Assembly (NCBI GenBank): GCA_963693085.1
Contig: OY856411.1
Coordinates: forward strand, 118,643,767 to 118,707,766
From: Alisma plantago-aquatica
Taxonomy: Eukaryota; Streptophyta; Magnoliopsida; Alismatales; Alismataceae
Length of the DNA: 64,000 nt
Direction of reading: 5' to 3'
Under the pieces are notes generated by a model that worked only from the letters and a program-made list of their open reading frames with translations, did no database searches and was not told where the DNA came from. The translations under genes and the position numbers were made by a program. This document shows positions 32,916 through 46,010 of the stretch, in pieces (the stretch's first letter is position 1; each line of letters starts with the position of its first letter).

Positions 32916-35900
32916 TGTTATAACCTCATTTTTCTAAAGCATGTAATGAGATTTGTAAATCTCTTTTTTAAAACAAAAAGATAAATGAAATCCATGGTTG
33001 ATTTGGATGGCTTGATTTGATTGAATTTCGTGTATAATAGCCTTGCATGCTTTCTTAATGGGCCTTATTGGCCATTTAACCGAATTGAAAGAAAAAGAAA
33101 AGAAATGAAAAAGGAATTCAATGGGATAATGGGATATATAAGAAAATGAATAAAGGATGATTAAAAGGCTAAAAGATATTTTCCCAAAAATAGAATTTTG
33201 AGCTATAAAGGTTCCTCAAGGTTCAAGTAACTCAGGATAATTATATAATAGCAAGGGAAATAAAGAATATGAGGAAAATATGAATAAAGGGGTGTTTTCT
33301 TGTAACTAAAGAAAAGGGACCGTTTCCTTGAAATAATAATCCCAATTTTTCAGGATGGAAGATAAAGGCATAAAAGAGATTCCCTTAAAATTTGAATTAA
33401 AAAGGAGTTACAAGTTGGGAGTTATAACTTTTTCAAGTTATCCTCAAAATAGGAATTCTCTTGGAATTTAGGAAATCATTTTCCTTTTTTCTGTCTGAGC
33501 GCGAGCATTGCTGGCCTTTGGATCTTGATCCAACCGGTGTTGCCTACCACTGAGTTCCAGTACAACTGGGACTGTAGCTCGATTACAGGGGGGGATTTCT
33601 CCATCACTTTTCTCGTGATCCAGTGCATATGAACTCATGGGAGGTGTCCCATTGTGTTCGGGAGAGTGAGGCGAAGATTCTCGACCCTGGGTTGACGGCC
33701 TTTCGTCGAGTCTTCATGAAACGCCCACTTGGGCTGAAGGTTGGCTTAGTGGCGGGATCAGAAACCCTAAAAGAGCCACCCTAGCCCTATATAAAGGCCA
33801 TCGCTAGAGTCTTCACCTCCTAACGATCTTGAGCGGCAACTCCAGAAGCCCCTGCACCCTCTCTCTTGACCAATTGAACCAGCTCCGGCGAGGGATCCGC
33901 CTCATGCTGCCGTGGCTCAAGCAGCAGAGAAAAGAAGAAGACGATGTACAACCATCATCCGATCAAGGATCACGGTGATCCTCTGTGAGGATCTGACGGT
34001 GCTAAGGAGCGGTCAGCTAAGTTAGGGCGCAACGACACAGATCGTCAGATCGGAGTCCATCATGGACTCAAGTAGGATCCAACAGGCTGGAAAAGGGAGC
34101 GGTGCGCGCAACTCAGTCAACTGGCACGGAGCATCAGATCCAGAGGAGGACTAGCGGCGCACCGATCCAACGGTCGAAAAAATTCAGTAATTCTCCTCTC
34201 AGCCCAAATAATCAAGAATATAGCTTTTCTTTGCAAAATTAATAGAGATCGCTAGGAAGCTCGTATGAAGAAACTTTATACATGAAAGTTGTGTAGAAAA
34301 TTACGAGGAAACTGATAAAAATGATTTAAGAACCTGGTTCTAGTTTGTTTTGCAAAATTTCCTTGATTTATTATAATGATGCATTACTAGTTAATTAGAA
34401 ACCCTAATTGTGCATAAAGGGTGATTCTTTGTAAGTTAATAGGCTAAATTGAGGATTATCAACCTGTTAATTGATAACATGGAGTTTTCATCCGTTTTGA
34501 GTACAAAGATGGTTAGTTTTGGGGTTTATGTCTATAAATGAAAGATAATGTACATGAAAACCCTAATTTAGGGTAAAAGAAGATAAGATCATATTTAATT
34601 TGAAAAATGTGAAAATATGATTGTGAAATGATGGTTCTAAGTTATTTGTATATGAAAGTCCTTAATTCTGGATAAATACCCTATATGTAGTAATGAGGGT
34701 CTTTTCATGAATAAAAGGTAGAATTGATGGCAAAATGAGTTCATATGTTAATTAGACCCTAATGAACTTAGAATTAATGATAGATGCGCATGATGATCTT
34801 GTCATGAATTAAAAGGATAAAAATAGTAGCTAATTGATGATTAATGTGCCTTTAAATATGGAAATAGGGTTATATGTTGTGAGATAACCTTAATACTGAA
34901 GAATAGATGAGATAATTAGGGTTTATGAGTAATGGCATAAAATCAGGGTTAATATGGTAAAAGATGAAGGGAAATCCTAATTGAAAAATGAAACCCTAAA
35001 ATGGATACAGAAACCCTAGAAAGTGAATCCAAGACAATAAAGTAGATTCTTGATAAGTGTGTAATAAATAGAGTACATATTCTTTTTAGGAATTATGTGG
35101 TTTTTGAATTGCTTTCTTGGATGGAATTACCTAATACTTGTGAAATCATCAAATCAGGTATGTGGTTACGCTTATGAATATCTCGAGTTAGTTTTCTGAG
35201 ACTTACCGAAGTTTTCATCGATGTCATGAATTGATTGTTGGATGATTTTAATTCATGCAAACTATAATGTGGCTATGACTATCACATAAGATATGTGCCT
35301 ACTAGCTCATATCCTGGTCCCCTCTGTGGCTTAATAATTGACCTAGTATATGACTACCTAGAGGGTAGGTCCATCAGGTCAGTGAATGACTTAGTATATG
35401 GCTACCTAGAGGGTAGGTCCATCAAGTCATATTGAGTTAGATATTGGGCTACCTTCGGGTAGTGCCATGCGACTCTATTACCCTATGTATTGGCTACCTG
35501 TAAGGTAGGTCCATGGGGGTAAGAAGCTACCTAAAGAGAGGTAGCTTACAAGGGATAGCACATAGTTAGGGGATAGGTAAGGATTGAGTAGGATGGCTTA
35601 AAACGTAATCTTGGTTGTTAAATGATTAATTGAATGATTACGTTGTTAACATAATTGCATGATTGTTGTTTCCCCCACATACCAGCTTCGGCTGACCGAC
35701 GTTTTGTTTGTCGGCGTTTTAGGTACAATGAAAAGAACCAACAGTAAAGTGGCATATGTGGTACTAAATGAGAATTAAAGTGCAAAGGAGGATTAGATAG
35801 ATTAGTATCTGTGTGGATAGAAGTTTTGAAATCCCAGTTTTAAAAAGTATGCAAAAGTTTTTATTTTTCTCCATATTTCCGTATAGTTGGTAGAATTTAA

Positions 35901-36007
35901 TAATAGTTAATGATTATTTGTCAAACCTTTGATCCAGGTTATTGGTTAACGACTCTGTCCTTTCGGTCTCCCTTAATTGGGGGTTACCGGGATGCGGGGT
36001 CGTAACA
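32916..36007 (+). repeat. 3' LTR of the inner Ty3 element
   Basis: Partner of 16958-20059. It carries the same TATA box (33787-33795), leader palindrome and hairpin ladder. It is followed by the target duplication caaca (36008-36012). Confidence 0.93.
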
Positions 36008-36012
36008 CAACA

Positions 36013-37637
36013 CTTATTAAGTGGGCCAGTCCCCTCTGGCACCAAAGAGAAAGACACCACTACCCCTACGTTGTGACTTGGATGTCCATGCGGGTTGGAG
36101 GCTGGTGAGTCACCCCACATGTGATTCTTCTTTCCCCTCCTTATTGTGTGCACACAACACTCCATGGAGTCAAACCCATAGTTGACTCCTAGATAGAGGC
36201 CTTGGAAACGTGAAGCCATGCGGTGTCTCGAGGCTAGCTGATGGCCAAAGAAGGTTACTGTGACCTTGAAGGAGGTGTATCCATTAATGTGAAGCCATGT
36301 GGTGATGTGGAACGCCTCCTCTAATGACCTACTTTAGGAAGTAGGTGGCGAAGATCGAGCATAATGCTCCAAACCTCTATCCTAGACCATCCATATTTGA
36401 GAGACCTTCACTGCACTCCTTGCTAGGATAATTGGCCAAAGATGCCACCTATGATTTGAAATAGTTTGTTGCCATCGACGAGGGGCATATGCTAGGACGA
36501 TGGGTTTTTGTGTACCTTGAAAAAAATTGGGAGAGAGTCATGCTCCTCTTGTCACACCAAAGCTCCATCTTCCTTATATAGGCATGAGGCCCAGTGGACT
36601 AGGGGATTCAACATAGCTCTAGAATCCTAGTTCAGAAAGGATTTGGGTTCTTTTCATATATGTCAAGATAATCACTACTTTGTGGCTCATTCCTTCTCCC
36701 AAACTTAATGGATGAAGAAATAGGGAAAGAGGTGAAGGGAAGAGAGAGAACCTGATGAAAGGGAAAATGTGACACTGTTACACCTTGTTTCCTTTTGGGT
36801 CACGAGGTAGGGGATGACATATGAGTTGTGGATCCCTAATCCAATGATCAGGCGGGTGCATGACGCATCAGTGAGGCGCCGCTAAGCAGAGCCAAAGTTG
36901 TAGAAGTATTTAGTTGATTTCTAGGACTAGAAATACAACACTTATTGCAACTATGCCCCTCTCCCTTTAGGATTTTTTTATAGGCCTCTAGGTATATCCT
37001 TTTTCTGAGAAACTTGAAAGGAAACTCATTAACAACTTTCCCAACCTATATATAATTTTTGGATTAATTGTGTAAGTTAAATAGTCGAAACTTGCTCTTT
37101 TGGAAATTCCTTATATTAATTAACAAACCACATAGAAAGTCTTTTTTCTCCCAAGTTTGAAAGTGAAGTATTAATTACCTTTATCTAAATGTGCACGAGA
37201 TTGCAGACCAAAGTACAAAAATTAAAGACTATTTTTTGTGTGTTCAAGTCTCCCCCTTTATATCCTTTATTTAAGACATCAAATAAATTCTTTTCTCTTC
37301 CCAATGTAGCCACATTTCTTATATGTAGAAAACTAAACCAATCCATTACTTTCCTTTGACACCACTTTTCTAGAAAATTCTACATAATCCTATATGTAGA
37401 AAACTAAATATCATTACATTTGGTAATTCATTTATTATGGGATTTTCTCTCTTTCTTTTCCCCATATATTTTATTAGATTATTGAAAATGGTACAATCCA
37501 ATTTTGTTTACAAAAAAAGATAAGTAAATTAAATCCATACCTTTACAACAAAGAACATCATTTTTCTAACATGTATTGATTATTCAAATATTTCAATTTC
37601 AAATATGTAAATACAATTGAAAAACTAGGTTATAACA
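36013..37637 (-). repeat. 5' LTR of the outer element, part right of the inner insertion
   Basis: Aligns first with 850-1050 and then with 9840-11302. It ends ggttataaca at 37637, the outer element's LTR start on the minus strand. A TATA box on the minus strand (CTATATAAGGA) lies at 36571-36582. Confidence 0.75.
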
Positions 37638-40600
37638 TGCATACTAACAATCTTGTCATGGGTCAAATTTTGGGACTCTCACCAAAAAAATTCTACCAGT
37701 AATAGTTGCATTGTCCACTTCAACACAGATCAAGGTTGGTATCATCAAGAACTTTTGCAAATCAACTCAATCTCATAGTTTTAAATTGATGGTGAGGATG
37801 AGGAGTATATAAAAATGAGTTAAAACTATGATGGATAATTTTTAAATATTATAGAGAATATATGATCAACTCAAAGCCGTTAGTATGACTTTGTGTAATG
37901 ATGATAGAGTGTTACTACTTTATAAGGGATTATATTCCAATTTTGAATATTTGATAGTGTCAATGATTAGGGCCACTCCTTCCATCTTATCATGAGGTGT
38001 ATCTCTGCTAAATGATTATGATATGAATAGATAAAGGTTTGAATCTCTTTTAGCTCCTAATCTTGCCTTTATTGGTCAAATAACTAACTAAAGAGGTAGA
38101 AATCTCATAAGAGGTACCTATCGGCATACCGGTCCACAACATCATTACAATAAATAATATAATAAAGGATTGGTTTCCATGGAGCCAAGACTAATCAATA
38201 CTCTCTATCTTCTCAAGGTAGTGGATTAAGTCCTAGTATGATCTCTTTAGGAAATCTTAATCAAGGTTATCAACCTCTCATTTGTCAAATTTGTAGAAAG
38301 AGAGGACAAGAAGACTTTAAATGCTGACACATGATTGAGAATAGTTAAAGGAGTCTCGCCATAATCAAGATAGAAACCACTAAGGATTCTATCACTGAGA
38401 AAGATAAGGATATGGTTGTGATGTATATTTTTGAGTTTGTTAGCTTCATCATGAATGAGTAGCAGGTGTACTCTACAACAACTAATCACATTGATCAGAA
38501 AGCATATATATTGAGCAATCTTATTTCTTAAATATGTTGTGATTTTTTTATGATTCTAGATGGAACATATCTTCCTATCAAACGTGTTGGAAGTGCTCAT
38601 ATTATATATACACATGCTATTCCTCTTGAAGAAGTTCTTGTTGTTCCAAGTATGAAACAAGATCTTCTATTTGTTGCACAAGTTACCAATGATTGTACAT
38701 GATATTTATTTTCTTTGGAGATATATTTCTAATTAAACATACGTATAGAAACACACAAAAATTCTCAATGAATCCTAAATGATGGGTTGTATACCATCCT
38801 TTCTACAATGAATAAAGTCTTTTTCTAAGATAAGGAATAGTTTTAGGATCAGACACTTGGCACAAAAGGCTCAGACATGTGCATTGAGAAATATAGAAGT
38901 ACATGGAAATGAAACAAATCATAAGTTCTTTTTAAGACTTTTTAGATCTTGTAATAGTTGCATTTTTAATGAAATTCATAGAATACCATGAGAATAAGCT
39001 TGTTAAATGCCTACATCTTTTTCTCAAGTTTATTATGACTTTTAGGTAAAATCCCATGTAGAATCCACCTTCAGTTTTGTGTTGAATCCTTTGCCTATCC
39101 TACTTATATCATAATCGATTTTCATAAAGGGTAATGAATTTAATCCACACCTTTATTATAAGTACATGTCGAGACAATAGAGTATGGTAAGTTAAACAGT
39201 CTCTTAGTTGTCTATGTTTTCCATGTCTTTGAGATTATACATCAATCACAAATTGAAGACAAGATCTTTACAATCACTATTTCTTGGATATATGATATTT
39301 TCAAATGGTATCGATGCTTACATATTTCATCAAACAAACTTTTTTCTTAAGATATTTATGTTTTAATGAAAATTTTCCTTTAAAGGAACACATGCCTTCT
39401 ATTGTTTCTTTGGGTGAGTATGCTACATTTTTTTTATATTATAACAATTCTGATGGGGAACATGTTTTTGGGTGTCAGATTGTTCCTCCCTTAGCTTATA
39501 CAAACATTTTGAATTCTAACACTCTGAATGAAAATCCTGACTCTGTATCAAATTCCAATACAATTGAAGATCTGCATGTTAACAAATCAATTACTAAGAT
39601 GTATGGTTGAATTACATGAAGTTGTTGTCACATGCTATGAATGTTGTAGTCTTGATATATCTCATTAAATTAACAATCTTGTATCTTATACTGCTACTAG
39701 TGATCTAGACAATTCTAGCATATACATGACCACCTTTTCATTCATGTTGCTTTTAGTTTTGATAACATTGATGATCATGCTAGAGTACATATTACTAATT
39801 CGCATCCAATAATTACATGAACCAAATCCATTTCAAGCAAAACTAATCAATTTATTTCTATGAGTTCAAATACATAAAAAATTACTGCTCAGGATGTTGT
39901 ATCTGTCAATAGTATGCATTCTATTATTATACAAGCTAATGAAGTTGCAACTAAAATAAAACCTATATATGTACCAATAGCACAAGTTTTTCCTAAAATT
40001 TCTAAGTCTATAAGATGTTCCATATAGGTTCCAAAATGGAAAAAAGCTATGAAAGAGGATTTGCATGACTTATCTAAGAACAAAACATAGTCCCTAGTTC
40101 CCAAACAACATAATGCTCATGTTATTACATCAAAATGAGTTCTAAAATTTAATTGCAATCTGATGGATCATTGGAAAGGTTCAAATAATGTCTTGTAGAT
40201 ATAGGATAGTCAAGAAGATGATATTGATTACATTGAGACCTACAATTTTGTAGCCAAAGCTGCTATTGTTCATGTAGTCTTAACTATTATTATGAGTCTC
40301 GATTGGAAAATGATGCCAATTGGTATTTCTAATTTCTTTTTGAATATTTATTTACTAGAACCAATTTTCCTAGAACAATTTCATGGATTCATTAATTTAT
40401 ATTATCCAAATTATGTTTCTTAAATGCACAAAGACTCATATGGCGTGAAGGAAACCCCATGAACTCAATTCAATAACCTTAGTAAATTCTTATTTGGTTA
40501 TGGAATGACATGTAGCACAACTGATCCCTCTCTATTTGAGCTCACTCATGATGATGTTATTCTTTATCTACTTTAAAAAAATTAGCAATTTATTCATCCA

Positions 40601-40815
40601 GTTTCCAAGGGGTTTCAAACCTATGGCCTCTCAGACATACAACATCAACTTTACCACTTGAGTGTCACTACATTGTCTCTTTCTCTTTTTTATATATTGA
40701 TGATATTGTAATAACATGCAATAATATTGGATTCTTATCTGAGTTTCAAAGTGACTTAAATTCCATATTCAATCTATGGGAAGTAGGGAAGTTATCTTGT
40801 TTTTTAGGAATATAG
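37638..40815 (+). pseudogene. Dead Ty1/copia element, internal region (gag to RT), lineage uncertain
   Basis: Blocks in order but in shifting frames: Gag (VLLLYKGLYSNFEYLIVSMI near 37910), a CCHC knuckle (CQICRKRGQEDFKC near 38290), a protease-to-integrase linker (VLVVPSMKQDLLFVAQVT near 38635), an INT-to-RT region (CFNENFPLKEH near 39360), RT start (WKKAMKEDLHDLSKNKT near 40038) and an FFIY-D-D-like box near 40688. Many stops and frameshifts. It differs from the Sirevirus-like copies in knuckle and linker. Its 5' part is presumably left of the outer Ty3 element, outside the window, and its 3' end beyond the Angela-like insertion at 40816. The 101-codon frame at 39305-39610 is a piece of it, not a separate gene. 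Confidence 0.7.
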
Positions 40816-42858
40816 TGTTGGAATATATGCCTAGAGAGCCAATCATGTGATGATTGGAATGTGGCATTAGATACCTAATTTAATAATAGTAAAGATAATT
40901 CCATATATTATGTTTGTTCAGTCATGAGATGATGACACATACATAGTACATGTCTAAATAATGATGTTACTCAATGACATATGTCTTTAGGTTGAGGACA
41001 TGTATGATGAGATCATGTGTATGATAAGAGTACAAACATTCTTGTTGTGTCCTTAGGCAGATATTACTATGGAAGAAAAATAGACAACAATAATACATAA
41101 GACTAGTGTGTGTTGACTGATAACAAAGTCTTATTAGTCATGATATGTGATATCCAGTCAAACACATAGGTACATTAGAAAACAATGTATCGAAGAAACT
41201 CACCATGAGAGTGATACATGGAGACCATGGATTGGTAGTCAGAATCATCTCTCATAGTGATAGTGGTGATTGGGGTTCTTAGAATTGAAGTCACTACATT
41301 CATCACATTTCATTCGGTATACTTTGACGTCATCCATCATAACCTTTAATAAGGATTGCCATAACAATGATTATTTGGTAGAAATGACACATGTCGATTT
41401 GAATGTGAGTGATGTAGATGGGATTTTCCCTCCTATAGGAGATTGATATCTAGGTCCTCTTGACAAATGAGACTGAAAAATGTATGGCCATACCCATGTG
41501 ACTCAATATGTGATATGTGAGCTCACATGCATCTCAGAAAGTCTACTCTAGTTCAACGAACATGGGTTGATGTTGAGAGGATGATGATTCCACACCTCAA
41601 ATTCAATCCGGATATCAGAGACAAAGGAACTATACGATCATGGATTGTATGTTGAAGTTGTTCTCCAACTAATTGAATTACTTGGGTAGCAATGATGTGT
41701 GACTAGGAAGTACTCTTTGCTTGTGATGTCATAATTAGTTATGGACATTCACTACCAATGTAACTATGGACCTATAAGGTCAAACACATAGGAACACTCC
41801 AGTGAAAGGATTTTTTTCATGAGTGATGTTTAGACTGATTACAAAGAGTATTTAGGTATTCAATTAAATAGTTTAGATTCAAAATTTACCGAGTGGACTC
41901 TAAACCGACTAGTTCAAGTGTTGAGCTAGTCAGTTGGAGTGTCCAGTCAATTTGAATAAATATTGGTTGAACCTTGCCTGAACTAGACTAGTAAAATGAC
42001 CATTTCACTTGTGAGACGACTATTTCACCCTATGGGTAGCTCGGTTCAGTTGCTGATTCGATTGGGAAAAGGATTGATTTTGATATCATGTTTAGCATTA
42101 ATCAGGCATTGAATACCAATGCATTCAGAATAGGAAACTACATGAACTGAATGCTTCACTTAGTGAATTGACCGGCTCATGCACCATAGGACTAGTCAGG
42201 AGTGTGAATTGACTAGTTTGCCATTTGCAGGTTCTAGAAAATTCATGATTCTGGACCTTCGAGTCTTACACAGACCCTGACCTCTACTATAAATAGAGGG
42301 GTACTGGGGGCTTCCCAACACACAAAATTGAGAATTAGTTGCTCTGACAACTGTTATCCTCTCTGGTTGTAGTACCAATAGAGAGATCGAGAAAGTCCTA
42401 CCCATTAAAGGGAGGAATAGCAAGGGAGAGAGCAATTGAGAACAATTATGGGAGAGTATGTCGACAACTAGTACACTGACAGAAGGGGACAACTCCTTCT
42501 CATTGGCTCTGGTAGCACAACATGGAGTTCTCGGTGGTCTGCGTGGATTACTCTAGAGGTGGAAGGTCATTTTCTGCCGCTTGGAGGACATCGTCAACAA
42601 CTATCTATGGTGCTGCACCAGGAGGCCAGTGGAGATGACTGTTTGAGTGTTGCTACTACTGAAGGAGTGTGCTACTGCCGAAGAAGAAGAAGCACGATGC
42701 TACTATAAGGGTAATGTTGTTGGACTTTCTCCAAACTAGGTATAACCTTGCAAACCTTCCTTCGTAGATACATTGTTGTTGACCGATCTTGCTATCCAGG
42801 GGAATCAAGTTTTAAATTTTGTTTCCGCTGCCTTATATGTCACCCTGATTTTGCTACA
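40816..42858 (+). repeat. 5' LTR of an Angela/BARE-like Ty1/copia element
   Basis: Begins TGTTGGAATATATGCC, characteristic of Angela/BARE-type LTRs, and ends CTACA just before a primer-site-like sequence. Length 2043 bp. It interrupts the RT region of the dead copia element. The partner LTR is not in the window, so divergence and target duplication cannot be assessed. Confidence 0.7.
42287..42296 (+). promoter_or_regulatory. TATA box in the Angela-like LTR
   Basis: CTATAAATAG with a GGGG run after it, in the second half of the LTR as expected. Confidence 0.6.
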
Positions 42859-42859
42859 G

Positions 42860-42871
42860 TGGTATTCAAGC
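42860..42871 (+). other. Decayed tRNA-Met primer-binding site, Angela-like element
   Basis: TGGTATTCAAGC, a close variant of TGGTATCAGAGC, one base after the LTR end. Confidence 0.55.
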
Positions 42872-42998
42872 AACACTAATATATAGTGTATCTATGATTT
42901 AAATCAATTGATCGGATTTCGTTTTCATTATTTTATTACATACAATGTAAATATGAAAATGATTAATGTGTATATCCAATTAATTCCACATACGACTC

Positions 42999-43033
<35 letters not shown>

Positions 43034-45741
43034 TATTACCATATGAAGCACCTGGATTTTCCATCCTCATATGCAAAACACGTGCCTCACCGTTCCTATC
43101 AGAGCGTTCCGCTACATATCAAACACTCATGATGTCCTTGGCAAACCCAACCATCCTTCGCAAACCCTATTATCCGTCAACGACATTATCTCTGCCTCGG
43201 TAATCCGTCAACATACACTTTCAACATGAAGCCTGGATCTTTCTCTGGTTGTCTCCAATTTCAATGAATTTTGTAGGCAATAATTAACTATCTTACATGG
43301 CAGGGTCGGTCCTTTTGGTGTGCTCCCGATCTAGCTCTCTAATGATAGAGACCTTAGCATACAAAGTTGGGGGATGGATCCTCCTCGTTCCAACTCACAG
43401 ATGACATAGGGATATTTTAGTCTCCCCTAACTGTTCTCAATATTCCTGTACAGAAATAAATTAGTCAACCCCCAAATTCTTTGTCGGTTCTTCTGAAATA
43501 GATCGGCAAAGTCTACAAAGATGCCCCATTTAACCATGCCCAAGTAGGGGTTGGACTATGGTCAAGGAGAATATATGAAATACTACAGAATCAATATGGA
43601 CCATATGGTGCAACTTCATCAAGGACAACCCCATAGCAACAGTTAAGAAATAACATCCAAAGTCAAAAGAGCAAGATAATGTTCAACTATAGATCGTTGG
43701 TTGCAGTTTGTGGTAATGTAAAAGAACATCTTCCACCTTAATACTTGTAAAATCACACCCAACTGATTTCTCAGGGAGTGAAGAAAAATGCTGCTCAGAT
43801 AAACATGGTGAAACTGAGAAGACGAATTGTCCAAAAGAAGAATTGCCACAACATGTGTTCATTGTGTAAGCCTACCGTGGTTGAAATTGTTTTTCTTGGC
43901 ATGTAAATTAACTTCTGTACTGGCTGAGCAACTTCTTAATATATATGCAAGTCAGCTTCAACATCTTCTCAAATTCCACTTGCCATATACAGGCTAGGTA
44001 GCACACTCTAATGAGATTCACAATAATGTGTAATAAGAGGAGGACCCATTTCATTCATGAAGTCTTGAAAACTCAACCAATCTATGCCAACTCTAATACA
44101 GACTTGCAACCATTGGTCATACAGGGAAATAAAATTCCATTTTTTACTGGTGACTGCACCAACAGTCATCATGTTGTTCCCATGCAGTCGTCATAGCTCC
44201 GACCATGATGTAGAGTAGAGGCTCTCCATAATGCACATTCCATTTGCGATATGAGTTTTTGACAACTAGAGCAAGATGAGATAGATCATTTGAAATAATG
44301 AATGGCCGGGAAGAACTAGCTATTTTTGGATGATGGACAGATGCCAAACATAGTCACAATCCTCCTACCATATTTCAGGCATGTCTATTGGCCTCTATTA
44401 TCACATGTATTTTCAAAATTGAATATGCTTCTCCATCATTTCGTGTCTATGACATCTTCTAATCATGGATGTAAACTCATGTGTAATTGTCTCTCATTTC
44501 AGCTCATATTCCTCCTTTTTGTCTTTCTTGATATTCCCCTATCATAGAATGCCAGTTCTTATCAAAAGGCAAAAGCTGACACTTGATTTTGACCTAAAAA
44601 CAAATCTATTTGCATCAACTACTTATGTTACAATGGTGAGGAAGACATGTAATTGTACCTCCAATGCAACATTATGACACACACATGACGCAAGGAAAAA
44701 GTACATATGTTCATTTTTATTATTCACATGTGTTTTGCTCAAATTTATTTATATACTTATCCTTATAGAATGAAGATTCAATTATACACCATCCAAACTA
44801 TAGACCAAATATTTCTCTTTGTATTATTAAATTTTTTAGAACAATCTCACATCATAAAATTTGTCATTATACAATACAATGTAAGTGCTTTGAAACAATT
44901 ATCTTGTTTTTTATCTTATTGAACTAACAAATTCACTTTATTCAAGTTGGTAATATAGAATTCTTACTAGAGGGTGAAACACGAGTACACATTAGTGACC
45001 TTAATATTGATCTCTTTAAAAAAATTATGAAATCACTATAATTACATTATTTGTATCTAATAAACATTCCTTTACTAGTGGATTGATTTGACACAAATGG
45101 ATGTATTCTACTTCATGCATAAATGCTTCATTTGTCACTTTTATTTCCATTATCTTCTTATTACAAAATAAAATAACTCAATCTAAAAATGTGCATTGGA
45201 GGCTTTATTACCAATAATCATCGAGAAAATAATGAAAAGAAAGATCTCTTTGAATATGTTACCGTAAACTATAACTTTAAGCACATAACCAACTATTGGA
45301 TTTATTTAAACTTTTTTAAAATGACTTGAATATGCACTACTTTTCTTTCCTACAAAATAATCTTTTAATATATCTAAAATAATACACATAATCCTAAATA
45401 TCTTCTTGGTGATTTTAGAGCTTATAAAATTTTTGTATCAACTTGAATAACTTTAAACCTAGAAAGAAAAGATGAATGGATAAACCCGATTCATGTAATT
45501 GACCTCAACGTTAATGGGATTTAGGCTTAGATGTCGATGTAAAAATGAGTGGCCAACTTTCAAGAATAGAAATTATAATTAGTTTTCATTCACATACAAG
45601 AGGGGATTATTTCTATTACACAATCACAAAAAATCTATAACATTCACATCCCTTTGTTTTCTAAGACAATTGGTATTGTATAATCTTTTCTACTTCAAGA
45701 ACCCTTTTGTTCCTTTTTCTATAACTATATCATATTACTCT
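42872..45741. other. Unassigned AT-rich region, no gene recognised
   Basis: About 2.9 kb between the Angela-like primer site and the LINE target site. Frames are all short (under 100 codons) and without motifs. The first part may be the element's leader. The rest could be a further insertion or captured host sequence. A TA microsatellite is at 43002-43030. Confidence 0.6.
43002..43030. repeat. (TA)n microsatellite
   Basis: Uninterrupted TA run of about 14 units. Confidence 0.95.
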
Positions 45742-45751
45742 AAATTAAGAT

Positions 45752-46010
45752 GGACAACCTCGGGACAAAGATTGAAATATGGAGTGGACTAAATCTTTCT
45801 ATGGCGGGTAGACTGGTGTTGGTTTGATCAGTAGTTCATGCCACAGTGAGATTCTGGGCTACTATGGGAGTTATTCCAAAGCCTGTTCTAAATAACATTC
45901 GTTCTTTAATAGCTAATTTTATTTGGGCTGGAAAAAGCCATGGAGTGGCTTGGGACATTATTGCGAAACCCTTCAAACAGGGTGGGTTGCAGATCATGGA
46001 TCCTGATAAT
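45752..46010 (+). pseudogene. LINE ORF2 C-terminal fragment, first part
   Basis: The region after RT: LSMAGRLVL, then one stop, then LIANFIWAGKSHG and KPFKQGGLQIMD. The same block is seen in the first LINE at 4943-5200 with different residues, so the two LINEs are different families or old relatives. The frame continues across the Sirevirus-like insertion into 54473. Confidence 0.8.

Larger units (their letters stand above)
16958..36007 (+). mobile_element. Inner Ty3/gypsy LTR retrotransposon (Tekay/Del-like), nested in the outer LTR
   Basis: The element is bounded by caaca at 16953-16957 and 36008-36012. LTRs 16958-20059 (3102 bp) and 32916-36007 (3092 bp) begin TGTTATAACCTC and end GTCGTAACA. 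A tRNA-Met primer site follows the first LTR and a purine tract precedes the second. Without the Sirevirus-like insertion the interior is about 4.4 kb, too short for complete gag-pol of this lineage. Integrase and the C-terminal pol region are eroded but readable before the 3' LTR. LTR divergence in the first 580 bases is about 4% by hand count, so it is younger than its host element and older than its own insertion. Confidence 0.9.
1..37637 (-). mobile_element. Outer Ty3/gypsy-like LTR retrotransposon, old, gutted, interrupted twice
   Basis: Read on the minus strand, an LTR beginning TGTTATAACCTAG at 37637 ends at 15478. It is followed by a decayed primer site, a 4175-bp interior (11303-15477), a purine tract, and a second LTR starting at 11302 and leaving the window at base 1. 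The LTR copies match between 1-830 and about 16105-16950, between 836-1050 and 36013-36220, and between 9840-11302 and 36230-37637. LTR length without insertions is about 3.1 kb. The first 230 bases compared differ at roughly 15%, so the insertion is old. The interior has no long ORF. The minus-strand sequence just before the 3' LTR (tttgaggacaaaat, then a purine run) resembles the end of Ty3 chromovirus-type elements; this lineage call is inference. Confidence 0.75.

Noticed and set aside
39305..39610. A 101-codon frame as a possible host gene.
   Set aside because: It fits the INT-to-RT linker of the dead copia element between its flanking readable blocks.
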